Positions 20,144-27,599 of a stretch of 64,000 nt of DNA are shown here, piece after piece. How positions within the stretch are numbered: the first letter of the stretch is position 1; the number at the start of each line of letters is the position of its first letter. Both the position numbers and the translations under genes were made by a program. The notes beneath the pieces were generated by a model, which saw only the letters and a list, made by a program, of their open reading frames with translations, was not told where the DNA came from and ran no database searches. Source of the DNA: Lactobacillales bacterium (GTDB lineage Bacteria > Bacillota > Bacilli > Lactobacillales > Streptococcaceae); assembly GCA_031261705.1 (NCBI GenBank), contig JAISJD010000012.1, positions 1-64,000 on the forward strand, written 5' to 3'.

Positions 20144-20818
20144 CTATTTAATTTTTGATAACTGCCGACCACTAAACAGAAGTCCCACAACAACAAATAA
20201 GAAATTAATCATTATAAATTCTACCTCTTCATTTTCAATAAAAGGTATTAGTTTTCTAGCCCGCATACCAACGACTATCTGAGTATAGGGATAAAACGCT
20301 AACATATTTTCATTAATGAATAGCAACAACATGCCTCCAATTGAACAAATAGTTGCGATAATAATGGGTGTTGTAAAATCTTTCAATTTAATTGAAAAAA
20401 ATATTTGAACACTGATAATTGAAAACGACCCTATCCAACCATAGACAGCGCTTGATATATAGAAATTAAAATCTTCTATTGGTAACCTCATGACTAAACC
20501 TGCAATGAAAAACAGAATTAAGAAAAATAATTCAGATAGAAACGTTAGACATATCAAGAACATAAATTTATTCAAAACTAATTTATATGGGCTTATAGGC
20601 ATAATAACCATTCTTTGCCAATTTTTATGTTGATGTTCCATCTGACAAGAAATAGAAACCAGTATACTGATTAAAATAGGAAAAAATATTTGAGAATAAT
20701 AAAATGCTGATTGTCCCCAAAATCCTAGCCAATAAATCCCTTGTTTTACAAAATCTTCCCTTACCCATAAAAATAAAGTTTCAAATAGTGGTGAAATAAA
20801 AGAAGAAACTATTGCCAA
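20144..20818 (-). CDS. Lantibiotic-immunity-type ABC permease, N-terminally truncated
   Basis: Up to 224 residues and six hydrophobic segments. It resembles the MutE/MutG (LctE/LctG) ABC-2 permeases that pump lantibiotic away from the producer's membrane. The segment WLGFWGQSAFYYSQIFFPIL, then ISILVS, and CQMEHQHKNWQRM followed by PISPYKLVLNKF are typical. The first about 25 residues look spurious: they are the antisense of the kinase tail at 20766-20969, so the true N-terminus is missing. No partner ATPase is in the window. The substrate is inferred from the lantibiotic gene 2 kb away. Confidence 0.55.
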   Translation of the reverse strand: MAIVSSFISPLFETLFLWVREDFVKQGIYWLGFWGQSAFYYSQIFFPILISILVSISCQMEHQHKNWQRMVIMPISPYKLVLNKFMFLICLTFLSELFFLILFFIAGLVMRLPIEDFNFYISSAVYGWIGSFSIISVQIFFSIKLKDFTTPIIIATICSIGGMLLLFINENMLAFYPYTQIVVGMRARKLIPFIENEEVEFIMINFLFVVVGLLFSGRQLSKIK

Positions 20819-20969
20819 TATGTTTGAACTTGAAACAGAAAAAAATGATCACGGAATTGGGTTGTCAATTATTAAAAATATTCTTGATGAAATTCATGGG
20901 GATATAAATTTCATCACCTATGAAAATTCTGTTTTTTGCTCAGTGACTTTACCAAAAGGAGAAAAATAA
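20766..20969 (+). pseudogene. C-terminal tail of a bacteriocin-type histidine kinase
   Basis: In frame up to the TAA at 20967-20969 it reads NKVSNSGEIKEETIANMFE and then DHGIGLSIIKNILDEIHGDI. These are the end of a GHKL ATPase domain (N/G1 boxes, then the HGIGL G2 box) of the AgrC/ComD kind. Everything upstream (sensor, histidine) is absent. At about 20,740-20,775 the frame runs into the permease gene on the opposite strand, so both genes are cut at a head-to-head junction. The stop codon abuts the ATG of the response regulator, the normal kinase-regulator arrangement. Confidence 0.65.
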
Positions 20970-21713
20970 ATGGCGAATATACAAGCTATCATTATAGATG
21001 ATGATAATCATACAATAGATGAGTTACAGAATCTTTTATCCTTTTTTCATTTCGTTACTTTACAAAAATCATTTAACAATTTTTTAGAAGCAAGAGAATT
21101 TTTGAACTCTCAACAAATAGATTTAGTTTTTTTAGATATTCTATTAGAAAAAGAAAATGGCATTGAAATAGCTGAATTAATGCAAAAAAAATATCCTGAT
21201 ACTTTCATTATTTTTATTACTTCACAGCCAGAATTTGCTCTAGAAAGTTATAAAGTTAGTCCAATTGATTTCTTAACAAAGCCTATCAATTCGATTAGAC
21301 TAGAAAATAACTTAATTCGAGTAAAAGATAAAATAAGAAAGGAAAAATTGTTTGACATTGAAGATGTTCGGATAAGCATACGGACAAACTCTAGCATTCG
21401 ATTAGTTGAGATAAAAAAAATTAAACATATTCAAAAACAATTGAGGAAAATAAGTATTAAATTAACGGATGATTCTATTATTTATTGCAATGAAACAATT
21501 AAAGCACTCGAAAAAAAGTTACATCCTTATGGTTTTATTGCTTTAAATCGTACAAATCTCATACCGATTCAAACAATTTCTAAAATAACTTATAATAAAT
21601 ATTCAAAAAAATATTCTGTTTTAATGAAAGACGATTCTATCATTAATGATATTTCAAAAGAAAAATATCGTATTTTAAAACAATTTTTAAGTGAGTTTAG
21701 TTGGATAATATAG
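20970..21713 (+). CDS. LytTR-family response regulator
   Basis: A 247-residue two-component regulator. The receiver domain (1-120) has acidic D10/D11, phosphoacceptor D56 in LVFLDILL and the Lys of FLTKPI. A C-terminal LytTR DNA-binding domain (about 140-245) contains HIQKQLRKISI, YCNETIKALEKKL and FIALNRTNLI. Such regulators control peptide-bacteriocin operons in Lactobacillales. It starts immediately after the kinase remnant, so it has lost its signalling partner. The gene is AT-richer than the flanking core genes, consistent with transfer. Confidence 0.8.
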   Translation: MANIQAIIIDDDNHTIDELQNLLSFFHFVTLQKSFNNFLEAREFLNSQQIDLVFLDILLEKENGIEIAELMQKKYPDTFIIFITSQPEFALESYKVSPIDFLTKPINSIRLENNLIRVKDKIRKEKLFDIEDVRISIRTNSSIRLVEIKKIKHIQKQLRKISIKLTDDSIIYCNETIKALEKKLHPYGFIALNRTNLIPIQTISKITYNKYSKKYSVLMKDDSIINDISKEKYRILKQFLSEFSWII

Positions 21714-21737
21714 AAAAAAGATGACTAATTGATATTC

Positions 21738-22553
21738 AGGCTGCTGAAAAAGCTACAAGTTTTTAGTAGTCGTTAATTTTTCAGAAAATAATAGGGCTTC
21801 AATTCAAATATTTCGGATTGAAGCCCTATTTCTTTATTTTTTATTTATCCATTAATGTCATAATTCGTTTTAAATTCACTACAAATAATGTGGTTGACAC
21901 TTGTATATTCATACCAAATAAACCGTTACTTTTACTGGTCGCAAAACCGTGACAGTTTTTAATTTCACTATTCTTAGCTTCAATCATGTAACGATTTTTA
22001 GCGAGTTCTTTGAATTCTTCTGTTTTCTCGAAATCAATTTGACCTTGGTGCAATTCTGATTTAATTGAACTTGAATACGTCTTTGTTTTTATATCTTCTT
22101 TGTAACAGATTTCACGCATGGGGCCATGCTTTACAATTCTCTACATCCAAATAATAGGTCATAAATTGATTTGAATTTTCATTCTTCTTTCCTTGTTTTA
22201 CTTTACAAATTACCATCTCACCCGCAGGACAAACCATCATTCCTGTGTCCTTATTGAATTTAAAACCATCATTAGCATTTCTTCCACCTTTTGAAACGAT
22301 TGGATTTAATTTAGCAACTAATGTAATATCATTTTCTTTTGCATATTGTAAATTGTCTTTTCCTGAATAAACAGCTTCATCCTTTAATCGTAAACGACGA
22401 AACTTAGTCAAGGTAGTAGCATGAATCAGATTATCTTCAGGTGCTAAACTAAGAAAATATTTGAATGATAAAAACCTTATATACAAAGAAAAAAGCTATA
22501 TAAAATGATAATAGTTTCATATAGCCATAGTTATTTAACTTTTTCAGTAGCCT
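21738..22553 (-). mobile_element. Internally deleted IS1182-like element
   Basis: Both ends are recognisable as inverted repeats: AGGCTGCTGAAAAAGCT at 21738-21754 and AACTTTTTCAGTAGCCT at 22537-22553 (15 of 17 matching when reversed). The whole is 816 bases against the roughly 1.6-1.9 kb of this family, so a large internal part is gone. A strong hairpin (GGGCTTCAAT / ATTGAAGCCC, about 21789-21822) lies after the transposase remnant. The element sits where the modification gene of a lacticin-type operon would be expected. Confidence 0.7.
21841..22486 (-). pseudogene. IS1182-family transposase, deleted and frameshifted
   Basis: Two overlapping minus-strand frames (22112-22486 and 21841-22119) carry consecutive transposase pieces. 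The first has RFLSFKYFLSL, TLTKFRRLRLKD and YSGKDNLQYA. The second has FEKTEEFKELAKNRYMIEAK followed by GLFGMNIQ and the C-terminus VVNLKRIM. A frameshift near 22112-22119 separates them, and the N-terminal third and internal parts are missing. It cannot make active transposase. Confidence 0.75.
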
Positions 22554-22606
22554 CGTTAATATTAACCAGCTTTTTTAGGGTTACCCAATATAAGCGTTAA
22601 ACTAAC

Positions 22607-22759
22607 TTATGAACAACATGTGAAAAGCCACTGCCAAGTATTCATGTGACATTCATGAGAAATTGTTTTAATTACTCCATCACCTGCACCTAGAATTTCA
22701 TCTAATTCTTGTTCAGTAACTTCTTCTAATGAACTTAATGCTGATTTTTTCAGTTCCAT
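22607..22759 (-). CDS. Lacticin-481-type (class II) lantibiotic precursor peptide
   Basis: A 50-residue peptide. The 25-residue leader ends [13 protein letters not shown], the acidic double-glycine-type (GA) leader of the lacticin 481/mutacin II/nukacin group that LanM recognises and LanT cleaves. The 25-residue core has [13 protein letters not shown] and then [10 protein letters not shown], close to lacticin 481 (TISHECNMN, SWQFVFTCCS). All ring positions are kept: T7-C12, S9-C23, T16-C24 and T22 for dehydration. T16 replaces the usual Ser. It starts with ATG at 22757-22759 behind AAGGTG. No LanM or LanT is in the window. Downstream is the IS1182 remnant, then a regulator and an immunity-type permease. 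Confidence 0.93.
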   Translation of the reverse strand: MELKKSALSSLEEVTEQELDEILGAGDGVIKTISHECHMNTWQWLFTCCS

Positions 22760-23309
22760 ATAGCACACCTTCTTTCATGCTCTCTAGTTTTGCTTACAAA
22801 ACATCTATGAACAAGCGTCCTTATAGATAAAAATTTTTAAAAAAAACTAGAAATTCATTTTAGAAATAGGAATGAAATATACTATCTCTAATTGATTTAC
22901 AAAGTAAGCATAAATGTTCTCATAGGTGAAGTAAAACTGCTTAAATATACACTTTTATTGTTTAAAGATAAGCAAACTTAATATAAACACCTCCATTTGA
23001 AGTTTTAAAAAAGATTAGTAAATTAATCTTAAAATTGTAATCTTTTATATGAAATTGAATAAAATTTCTTGGATTTTTCGTCTTTCAAACCAAACATAGC
23101 TTAAGCTCTTAAAAATGCTACTTATACGTGTCATTGTGAAAAGCAATTCTATCTTTTTATATTGTTAGAGTTCTTTGAAAACATGGTTTCCTCTTCAGAA
23201 AGAGCCCTAAAAGTTTAAGATTTCATTAAGATTCCCCTCAACTCCCTCATAGGTAAAGGGTATAATTAAAGTAGGCAGATTTTTATCTAAAAAGGAAAGG
23301 GAGAAAAAT
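22760..23309. other. Leader/promoter region between lanA and the next genes
   Basis: About 550 very AT-rich bases with no supportable gene. A perfect inverted repeat AAGATTA-N6-TAATCTT near 23010-23030 could act as operator or weak terminator. On the plus strand TATAAT at about 23260 probably serves the small operon at 23310. A 13-codon minus-strand frame near 22990 behind GGAGGTG was not accepted as a gene. Confidence 0.4.
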
Positions 23310-23591
23310 ATGCAATATCATAAATCTTTAAACGGCCGTTCGCAGGTTCCTTCTTATTTAACTTTATTTCAAGAAACAAGCATTAATTGTAATTTTTTCA
23401 AAGGACAAGAGATTTCTTTCTTTTCTGAACAATTTCAAGAAACGTTAACAGGTACTGTGATGAAACGCTATACAAATAGCTGTCTAGTCGATATTTCAGA
23501 GTGTGAAAATGTCAGTGAACAAAATCGTACTCTGATGAATAATCGGATAATTATTTCTTATAAGGCAATCTATATGGGGGAAGAGCAATGA
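23310..23591 (+). CDS. Small protein with a KOW-like segment, function unknown
   Basis: 93 residues behind AAAGGGAG. The second half (LTGTVMKRYTNSCLVDIS and RIIISYKAI) resembles the small beta-barrel of DUF2187/YkvS-type proteins, whose motif is similar. No membrane segment. It overlaps the next gene by 4 bases (ATGA), so the two are translationally coupled. Identification is tentative and no function is assigned. Confidence 0.55.
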   Translation: MQYHKSLNGRSQVPSYLTLFQETSINCNFFKGQEISFFSEQFQETLTGTVMKRYTNSCLVDISECENVSEQNRTLMNNRIIISYKAIYMGEEQ

Positions 23592-23791
23592 AATTTTTAG
23601 AATTAGATGAACTCGTCCACTCACTTCAATATCAGATTGAAGCGCTTGAAAAAATCCCACAACATGACGTGGAAAATTTACAACGACTAAAAAAGGAGTA
23701 CATTCAGTACAAAAAGCTCTATGACAAAAAGTTAAACAAGCAACCACACAAGAAAAATAATTTATCTCATCAATATTTTGATGAGTTTTAA
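23588..23791 (+). CDS. Small coiled-coil protein, unknown
   Basis: 67 residues with heptad-like leucines in the first 50 (LDELVHSLQYQIEALEK, then LQRLKKEYIQYKKLYDKKL) and a basic tail. Coupled to the preceding gene by an ATGA overlap and followed by a terminator, so it is a genuine operon member. I do not recognise the family. Confidence 0.5.
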   Translation: MKFLELDELVHSLQYQIEALEKIPQHDVENLQRLKKEYIQYKKLYDKKLNKQPHKKNNLSHQYFDEF

Positions 23792-23804
23792 TTTACACTC
23801 ACCC

Positions 23805-23839
23805 AAAAAACCTAGGGCAGTTACCAGCCTAGGTTTTTC
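23805..23839. terminator. Bidirectional terminator
   Basis: AACCTAGG pairs with CCTAGGTT around an 11-base loop, with A6 before and T5 after. It serves the small operon and the converging DUF2798 gene. Confidence 0.75.
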
Positions 23840-23844
23840 ATTTC

Positions 23845-24345
23845 TTATGATTGGATTCTATGTTGCTTAGTGTCGATTTTTAAATGACGTTTATAGAGTA
23901 CCCAACGAGCAAAAGGTTGAGCGATAATCATTTCAACAAATAAGGAAATGGAAAAATTCCGAGGCCAACGATAGAAAAAGTGTTGGATTGGCTCCCATGT
24001 GATACTTTTTGTTCCAATCCAAGTAGCGACAATAGTTAAGACAACAGACATCATCGCCACATTCACCAAAGTATTTACGATAATATGTGAGCTAAAACTA
24101 TCTTTTTGATCAATCAACTTATTGGTCACCTTAGTAGCTGGCTCGTGTGTTAATAAAACGAGGGCAACGACTACTAACCAAATGAATGGTAAGACTCTCA
24201 ACGTGTTTGCCCAAGTATGAAAACTAAATCCAACCTCAAAACACGTAATAAGCGGGGCAATCATGTTCACAGACAGAATAGAAACAATTGCTAGAAATAG
24301 CATAAACTCTCTGCGGTCACGGGGTAACTTCATGTAAAATTCCAA
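23845..24345 (-). CDS. DUF2798-type membrane protein
   Basis: About 166 residues with four hydrophobic helices arranged as two similar halves. It resembles DUF2798 proteins, which carry two tandem copies of a short membrane unit. The start is probably the TTG at 24343-24345, ten bases after GGAG. The ATG at 24331-24333 lies too far from the ribosome binding site and the ATG at 24388 lies upstream of it. Function unknown. Confidence 0.65.
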   Translation of the reverse strand: MEFYMKLPRDRREFMLFLAIVSILSVNMIAPLITCFEVGFSFHTWANTLRVLPFIWLVVVALVLLTHEPATKVTNKLIDQKDSFSSHIIVNTLVNVAMMSVVLTIVATWIGTKSITWEPIQHFFYRWPRNFSISLFVEMIIAQPFARWVLYKRHLKIDTKQHRIQS

Positions 24346-24502
24346 AACAAAAACTCTCCTTTTTCCCTGCGAGATACAAAAATAGCGCAAAGCCCTTCCG
24401 TTTTTTAAAAAACGAAATATGCTTTACGCTGATCCATTATACGCAGTAAATTACTGTCCATTTTACAGGAATTTTAACAAAATTTCAAATGATTTTTACT
24501 CA

Positions 24503-25282
24503 TTAATTTTTCTTATTATAAGCAATCACAGTAAGTGGCGCAAAAATTAGCACAATTCCCACGCAGACAATTAAGCAGAACCAATCTTCTTTTCCCCAGA
24601 TCCCCTTATCAAGGAGTGAACGAATAGCGGCAATCATATGTGTGACAGGATTTATATTTGCCACGGTCTGTAACCATTTAGGTAGAGTGTTGATTGGCAC
24701 AAAGGCACTAGATAAAAATGCCATAACCATAGAAACAATCATTGAAAAACTTTGTAATAAGGTGGTACTTGTCAAGACTAAGCCCAGTAAGGCAAAAATC
24801 CAACTAATCGCCCAGCCAGAGACAATTGCTAGAAAGGCAGCTAGAAAAACTGCTCCCACACCACCTTCTGGACGATACCCAATAAGAAAACCAGTTCCTA
24901 GTGAGCAAATGGTACAGATGATTAAGCGTAAGATGTCCGCAAACAATTGTCCCGCAAGAGGAGCGATATTTGCCATGGGAAGAGATTTGAAACGGTCGAA
25001 TACCCCAGTATCTAAATCTTCACGAATTTGCGAGCCTGATCCCGCTGCTGAGGAAAGAATCCCCTGCATTAAAATCCCTGGGACGATAATCGCCAAGTAG
25101 GATTTGACGTTGCCCGAGATTGCTCCACCAAATAATTGGCTGAACATCAACATGAAAACAATCGGAATCACCACAACATCCATTAATCTTTCTGGATTAT
25201 GTATCGTTTTTAATAAGTTACGATACGCCATTGTTCCCGTATTTTGAAGAATATTTCCTTTTCTTAAATGTATTTGTTCCAT
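24503..25282 (-). CDS. ABC-2 type permease of a drug exporter (DrrB-like)
   Basis: 259 residues with six membrane helices and an ABC2-membrane core. Features include DVVVIPIVFMLMFSQLFGGA, REDLDTGVFDRFKSLPMA and, near the end, NTLPKWLQTVANINPVTHM. These match the daunorubicin/DrrB resistance permease group. The ATG at 25280-25282 follows GGGGGAAG. It lies 13 bases after the ATPase gene and forms an exporter with it. Substrate unknown. Confidence 0.88.
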   Translation of the reverse strand: MEQIHLRKGNILQNTGTMAYRNLLKTIHNPERLMDVVVIPIVFMLMFSQLFGGAISGNVKSYLAIIVPGILMQGILSSAAGSGSQIREDLDTGVFDRFKSLPMANIAPLAGQLFADILRLIICTICSLGTGFLIGYRPEGGVGAVFLAAFLAIVSGWAISWIFALLGLVLTSTTLLQSFSMIVSMVMAFLSSAFVPINTLPKWLQTVANINPVTHMIAAIRSLLDKGIWGKEDWFCLIVCVGIVLIFAPLTVIAYNKKN

Positions 25283-25295
25283 GACTCTTCCCCCT

Positions 25296-26237
25296 CTAAT
25301 TCTTTCCAACCGTCAATGCAAAGAAAACATCATCCATAGACGGTTTGACAACCGATATATTCTCTATTTCAATCTTTTGTTTCTTTAACTCATTGAGAAC
25401 GGTAGAAATGTAATCAACCGTTTCAAGTGGTGCGCTTAATTCTGCGGTTTTTTCGTTAATAGAAACCTCTGTTTGTAAAATATTACCGAGAAGTTTTTGA
25501 GCTTCCCGTAAATGAGTTGTATCAAGAAGCTGTATCTTTAGCGAAGAATGACCAACCGATTTCTTCAGTTCATCTGGCGTTCCGACACGGATGAGCGCTC
25601 CATGGTCAATCACCGCAATTCTATCCGCTAGTTCATCGACTTCTTCAAGGTATTGTGTGGTTAAAACAATAGTTGACCCTGCTGCAACTAGCTCTCGAAT
25701 CGTTTCCCACATCTGTGTGCGAGTCCGAGGATCAAGCCCCGTCGTGGGTTCATCTAGGAAAATAAGAGGCGGACGTGAAATCAAACTCACCGCTAAATCC
25801 AAGCGCCGACGCATTCCCCCAGAAAAGTTCCGAATCGCTTTGTCGGCGGATTCAGTCAAGCTGAACTCTTCTAATAAATCATGAGTCCGTTGTTTTGCTT
25901 CCTTACGAGTTAATCCATTTAGACGAGAGAAAATCATTAAATTCTCCCGAGCTGAAATATCTTCGTCCACGGTCGCATATTGTCCAGTTAAGCCAAACAT
26001 GGAACGAACGGCCAAACTCTCCTTTGCTACATTATGACCAAAAATATTAATTTCTCCTGAGGTTGCCTTGGTCAACGTCGTAATCATCCGAAGAATCGTT
26101 GTTTTCCCAGCGCCATTAGGGCCAAGTAAACCAAAAACTTCTCCTTTTTTCACATTCATTGAAACATCATCTACCGCAAGCTGTTTCCCAAATTTTTTTG
26201 TTAAATTTTTTACTTCGATTGCATATTCATCTTTCAT
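25296..26237 (-). CDS. ABC transporter ATP-binding protein (DrrA-like)
   Basis: 313 residues. Walker A GPNGAGKTT, a Q-loop in LTGQYATVDED, ABC signature FSGGMRRRLDLA, Walker B LIFLDEPTTGLD and the C-terminal extension of DrrA-type ATPases are present. The start at 26235-26237 follows GGAGG. Transcription is from the operator-covered promoter at 26280-26308, shared in its regulatory region with the divergent MarR gene. Confidence 0.92.
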   Translation of the reverse strand: MKDEYAIEVKNLTKKFGKQLAVDDVSMNVKKGEVFGLLGPNGAGKTTILRMITTLTKATSGEINIFGHNVAKESLAVRSMFGLTGQYATVDEDISARENLMIFSRLNGLTRKEAKQRTHDLLEEFSLTESADKAIRNFSGGMRRRLDLAVSLISRPPLIFLDEPTTGLDPRTRTQMWETIRELVAAGSTIVLTTQYLEEVDELADRIAVIDHGALIRVGTPDELKKSVGHSSLKIQLLDTTHLREAQKLLGNILQTEVSINEKTAELSAPLETVDYISTVLNELKKQKIEIENISVVKPSMDDVFFALTVGKN

Positions 26238-26260
26238 GATTCCTACCTCCAAATTTACTC

Positions 26261-26294
26261 AGGTACCCTTACGAAATATATATTAAGGGTACCT
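26261..26294. promoter_or_regulatory. Inverted-repeat operator for the MarR regulator
   Basis: AGGTACCCTTA (26261-26271) and TAAGGGTACCT (26284-26294) are exact reverse complements separated by 12 bases. A further half site AGGTACCCTG lies at 26321-26330. The pair overlaps the -10 region and the spacer of the exporter promoter. The lone copy touches the -35 of marR. Confidence 0.8.
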
Positions 26295-26308
26295 TACTAA
26301 ATTGTCAA
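26280..26308 (-). promoter_or_regulatory. Promoter of the ABC exporter operon
   Basis: Minus-strand TTGACA (26303-26308), a 17-base spacer and TAATAT (26280-26285). The GGTACC operator lies inside the spacer and over the -10, predicting repression by blocking RNA polymerase. Confidence 0.8.
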
Positions 26309-26334
26309 TCAAAAACTATCAGGTACCCTGTTTA

Positions 26335-26363
26335 TTTACAAAAAAACAATTTAAAGGTATAGT
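26335..26363 (+). promoter_or_regulatory. Promoter of the marR-type gene
   Basis: TTTACA (26335-26340), 17 bases, TATAGT (26358-26363). The third GGTACC half site is directly upstream, suggesting autoregulation. Confidence 0.65.
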
Positions 26364-26394
26364 TAACGTAGGATAAATTAGAGGAGGAAGTGTG

Positions 26395-26934
26395 ATGGCT
26401 ACACTTTTTGAGACACAGCAAATTATAGAAAAATTCATGGAGCTATCCATGCTGATGCAATTTTCACAGGATACCAAAACAAGGTCTGGTCGAAATGCTT
26501 TTCGCGGCCAAGGGAAAGTTCTTCTTGTGCTTTATCAGCATGAAAATATCTCACAAAAAGAATTAGCCGACTACATGAGAATGACACCACAGTCCACGGC
26601 TGAATTTGTGAATAAGTTAGTCAAACGAGGCATGATTGAAAAGAGTAAATCTCTCACTGACGGACGTGTGTACTTACTTCGCTTGACAGAAACGGGAAAA
26701 AAATATGTTAGTGACTTAGAACTAGCTAGTCCAGATGGGTTAAAATATATTGACGAAGAAGAAAAGCAACAGCTCCTATCCATATTGACAAAGCTAGTAG
26801 ACGGTATGCGTGCAGACTTTGAAAAAAGAGAGCCAGAAGGGGTATTTGATAGCCTTCAAAATATGATTGCGCAACATGTCGTGAAAACCCATATTCCTAA
26901 GAAAGACGAAAAAACCTCCTCAGAAGCTGATTAG
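26395..26934 (+). CDS. MarR-family repressor of the ABC exporter
   Basis: 179 residues. The winged helix is complete: ISQKELADYMRMTPQSTAEF as HTH, then VNKLVKRGMIEKSKSLTDGR with the wing Asp-Gly-Arg and LRLTETGKK. Long N- and C-terminal helices form the dimer region. The ATG at 26395 is seven bases after GAGGAGG; a GTG three bases upstream is less well spaced. Divergent from the DrrAB-like exporter, with palindromic operators between them, so it most likely represses that operon until a toxic ligand binds. Confidence 0.88.
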   Translation: MATLFETQQIIEKFMELSMLMQFSQDTKTRSGRNAFRGQGKVLLVLYQHENISQKELADYMRMTPQSTAEFVNKLVKRGMIEKSKSLTDGRVYLLRLTETGKKYVSDLELASPDGLKYIDEEEKQQLLSILTKLVDGMRADFEKREPEGVFDSLQNMIAQHVVKTHIPKKDEKTSSEAD

Positions 26935-26953
26935 GCGCTGGAGGAGATTTTTT
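26910..26953 (+). terminator. Terminator of the MarR gene
   Basis: CTCCTCAG pairs with CTGGAGGAG (one bulge), followed by ATTTTTTC. It overlaps the end of the coding region. Confidence 0.6.
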
Positions 26954-27017
26954 CTTTAATTTATCAATTAATCAATATTTTTACTCAGGTGAATTGCATC
27001 CTGAATATGTCGATTAT

Positions 27018-27389
27018 CTAATATAAAACTTCAACTTGAATCTTTCCATATTTCTCAAACTCTTTTTCCGCATGATTCATCAATTGCATACCTATTCCAT
27101 GACGTTGATATTTAGGACGTACCAAAATATATTGAATAAACACTCTCGTTGCACAATCTGTAATATATCTTAAAAAACCTATCACTTCATCGCTTTTTGT
27201 CTTAACAGAAATCATCTCCAAATTTTCCAATGCCTTTCTCAGACGATTATCATCCCTCGTATAAGCCTTCCATTCCATAAAACTATACAGCTTTTTTACT
27301 TCTGAAACAAAGAGTGGTTCGTTTTGAAAAGAAAATCTTCTTCTATTTGCGTAATTTTTCCTCAATATAAGGAATACTATTTCCCTCAC
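27018..27389 (-). CDS. GNAT-family N-acetyltransferase, start uncertain
   Basis: Up to 123 residues. SEVKKLYSFMEWKAYTRDD, then VIGFLRYITD and the acetyl-CoA loop VRPKYQRHGIGMQLMNHAE, is a small GNAT. The first about 20 residues come from a stretch overlapping the preceding gene in another frame by 47 bases and do not look like the family. No initiation codon with a ribosome binding site is visible at the expected position. The N-terminus may have been lost together with part of the neighbour. Confidence 0.6.
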   Translation of the reverse strand: MREIVFLILRKNYANRRRFSFQNEPLFVSEVKKLYSFMEWKAYTRDDNRLRKALENLEMISVKTKSDEVIGFLRYITDCATRVFIQYILVRPKYQRHGIGMQLMNHAEKEFEKYGKIQVEVLY

Positions 27390-27567
27390 ACCAACGCTTT
27401 ACAACATTTTGGTATGCTTTTGACTTGTACTCAAACCACTGCTGCTCAATACCCATTCGATAACGAATCTGTTTAAACATGAAAAACGCCCCTCTACCGC
27501 TTAGAGCAACCTCTAACTGTTCACGTATTTCCATATTTTCTACATCCATTGTGAAAAATTCCAGCAT
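27343..27567 (-). pseudogene. UPF0158-like fragment (C-terminal half)
   Basis: 74 residues: MDVENMEIREQLEVALSGRG, AFFMFKQI, WFEYKSKAYQNVVKRWCEGN and SIPYIEE. These resemble the C-terminal half of UPF0158 proteins (ALxGxGAFxxFK and WCExN motifs). The usual N-terminal half of about 70 residues is missing and no ribosome binding site precedes the ATG. It lies between the kinase gene and the shortened GNAT gene and looks like a relic. Confidence 0.5.
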
Positions 27568-27599
27568 TTCAATAGTTGAAGTTGTGACGTTCTTTCATT

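Noticed and set aside
20144-20818. Permease as a complete 224-residue protein
   Set aside because: Its first 25 residues are the antisense of conserved kinase codons, so the apparent start is accidental.
22980-23005. A 13-codon peptide behind GGAGGTG upstream of the lantibiotic gene
   Set aside because: Too short and without similarity to leader or pheromone peptides.
23009-23036. Terminator-like inverted repeat upstream of the lantibiotic gene
   Set aside because: AAGATTA-N6-TAATCTT is short and AT-only in very AT-rich DNA; not strong enough to list as a terminator.
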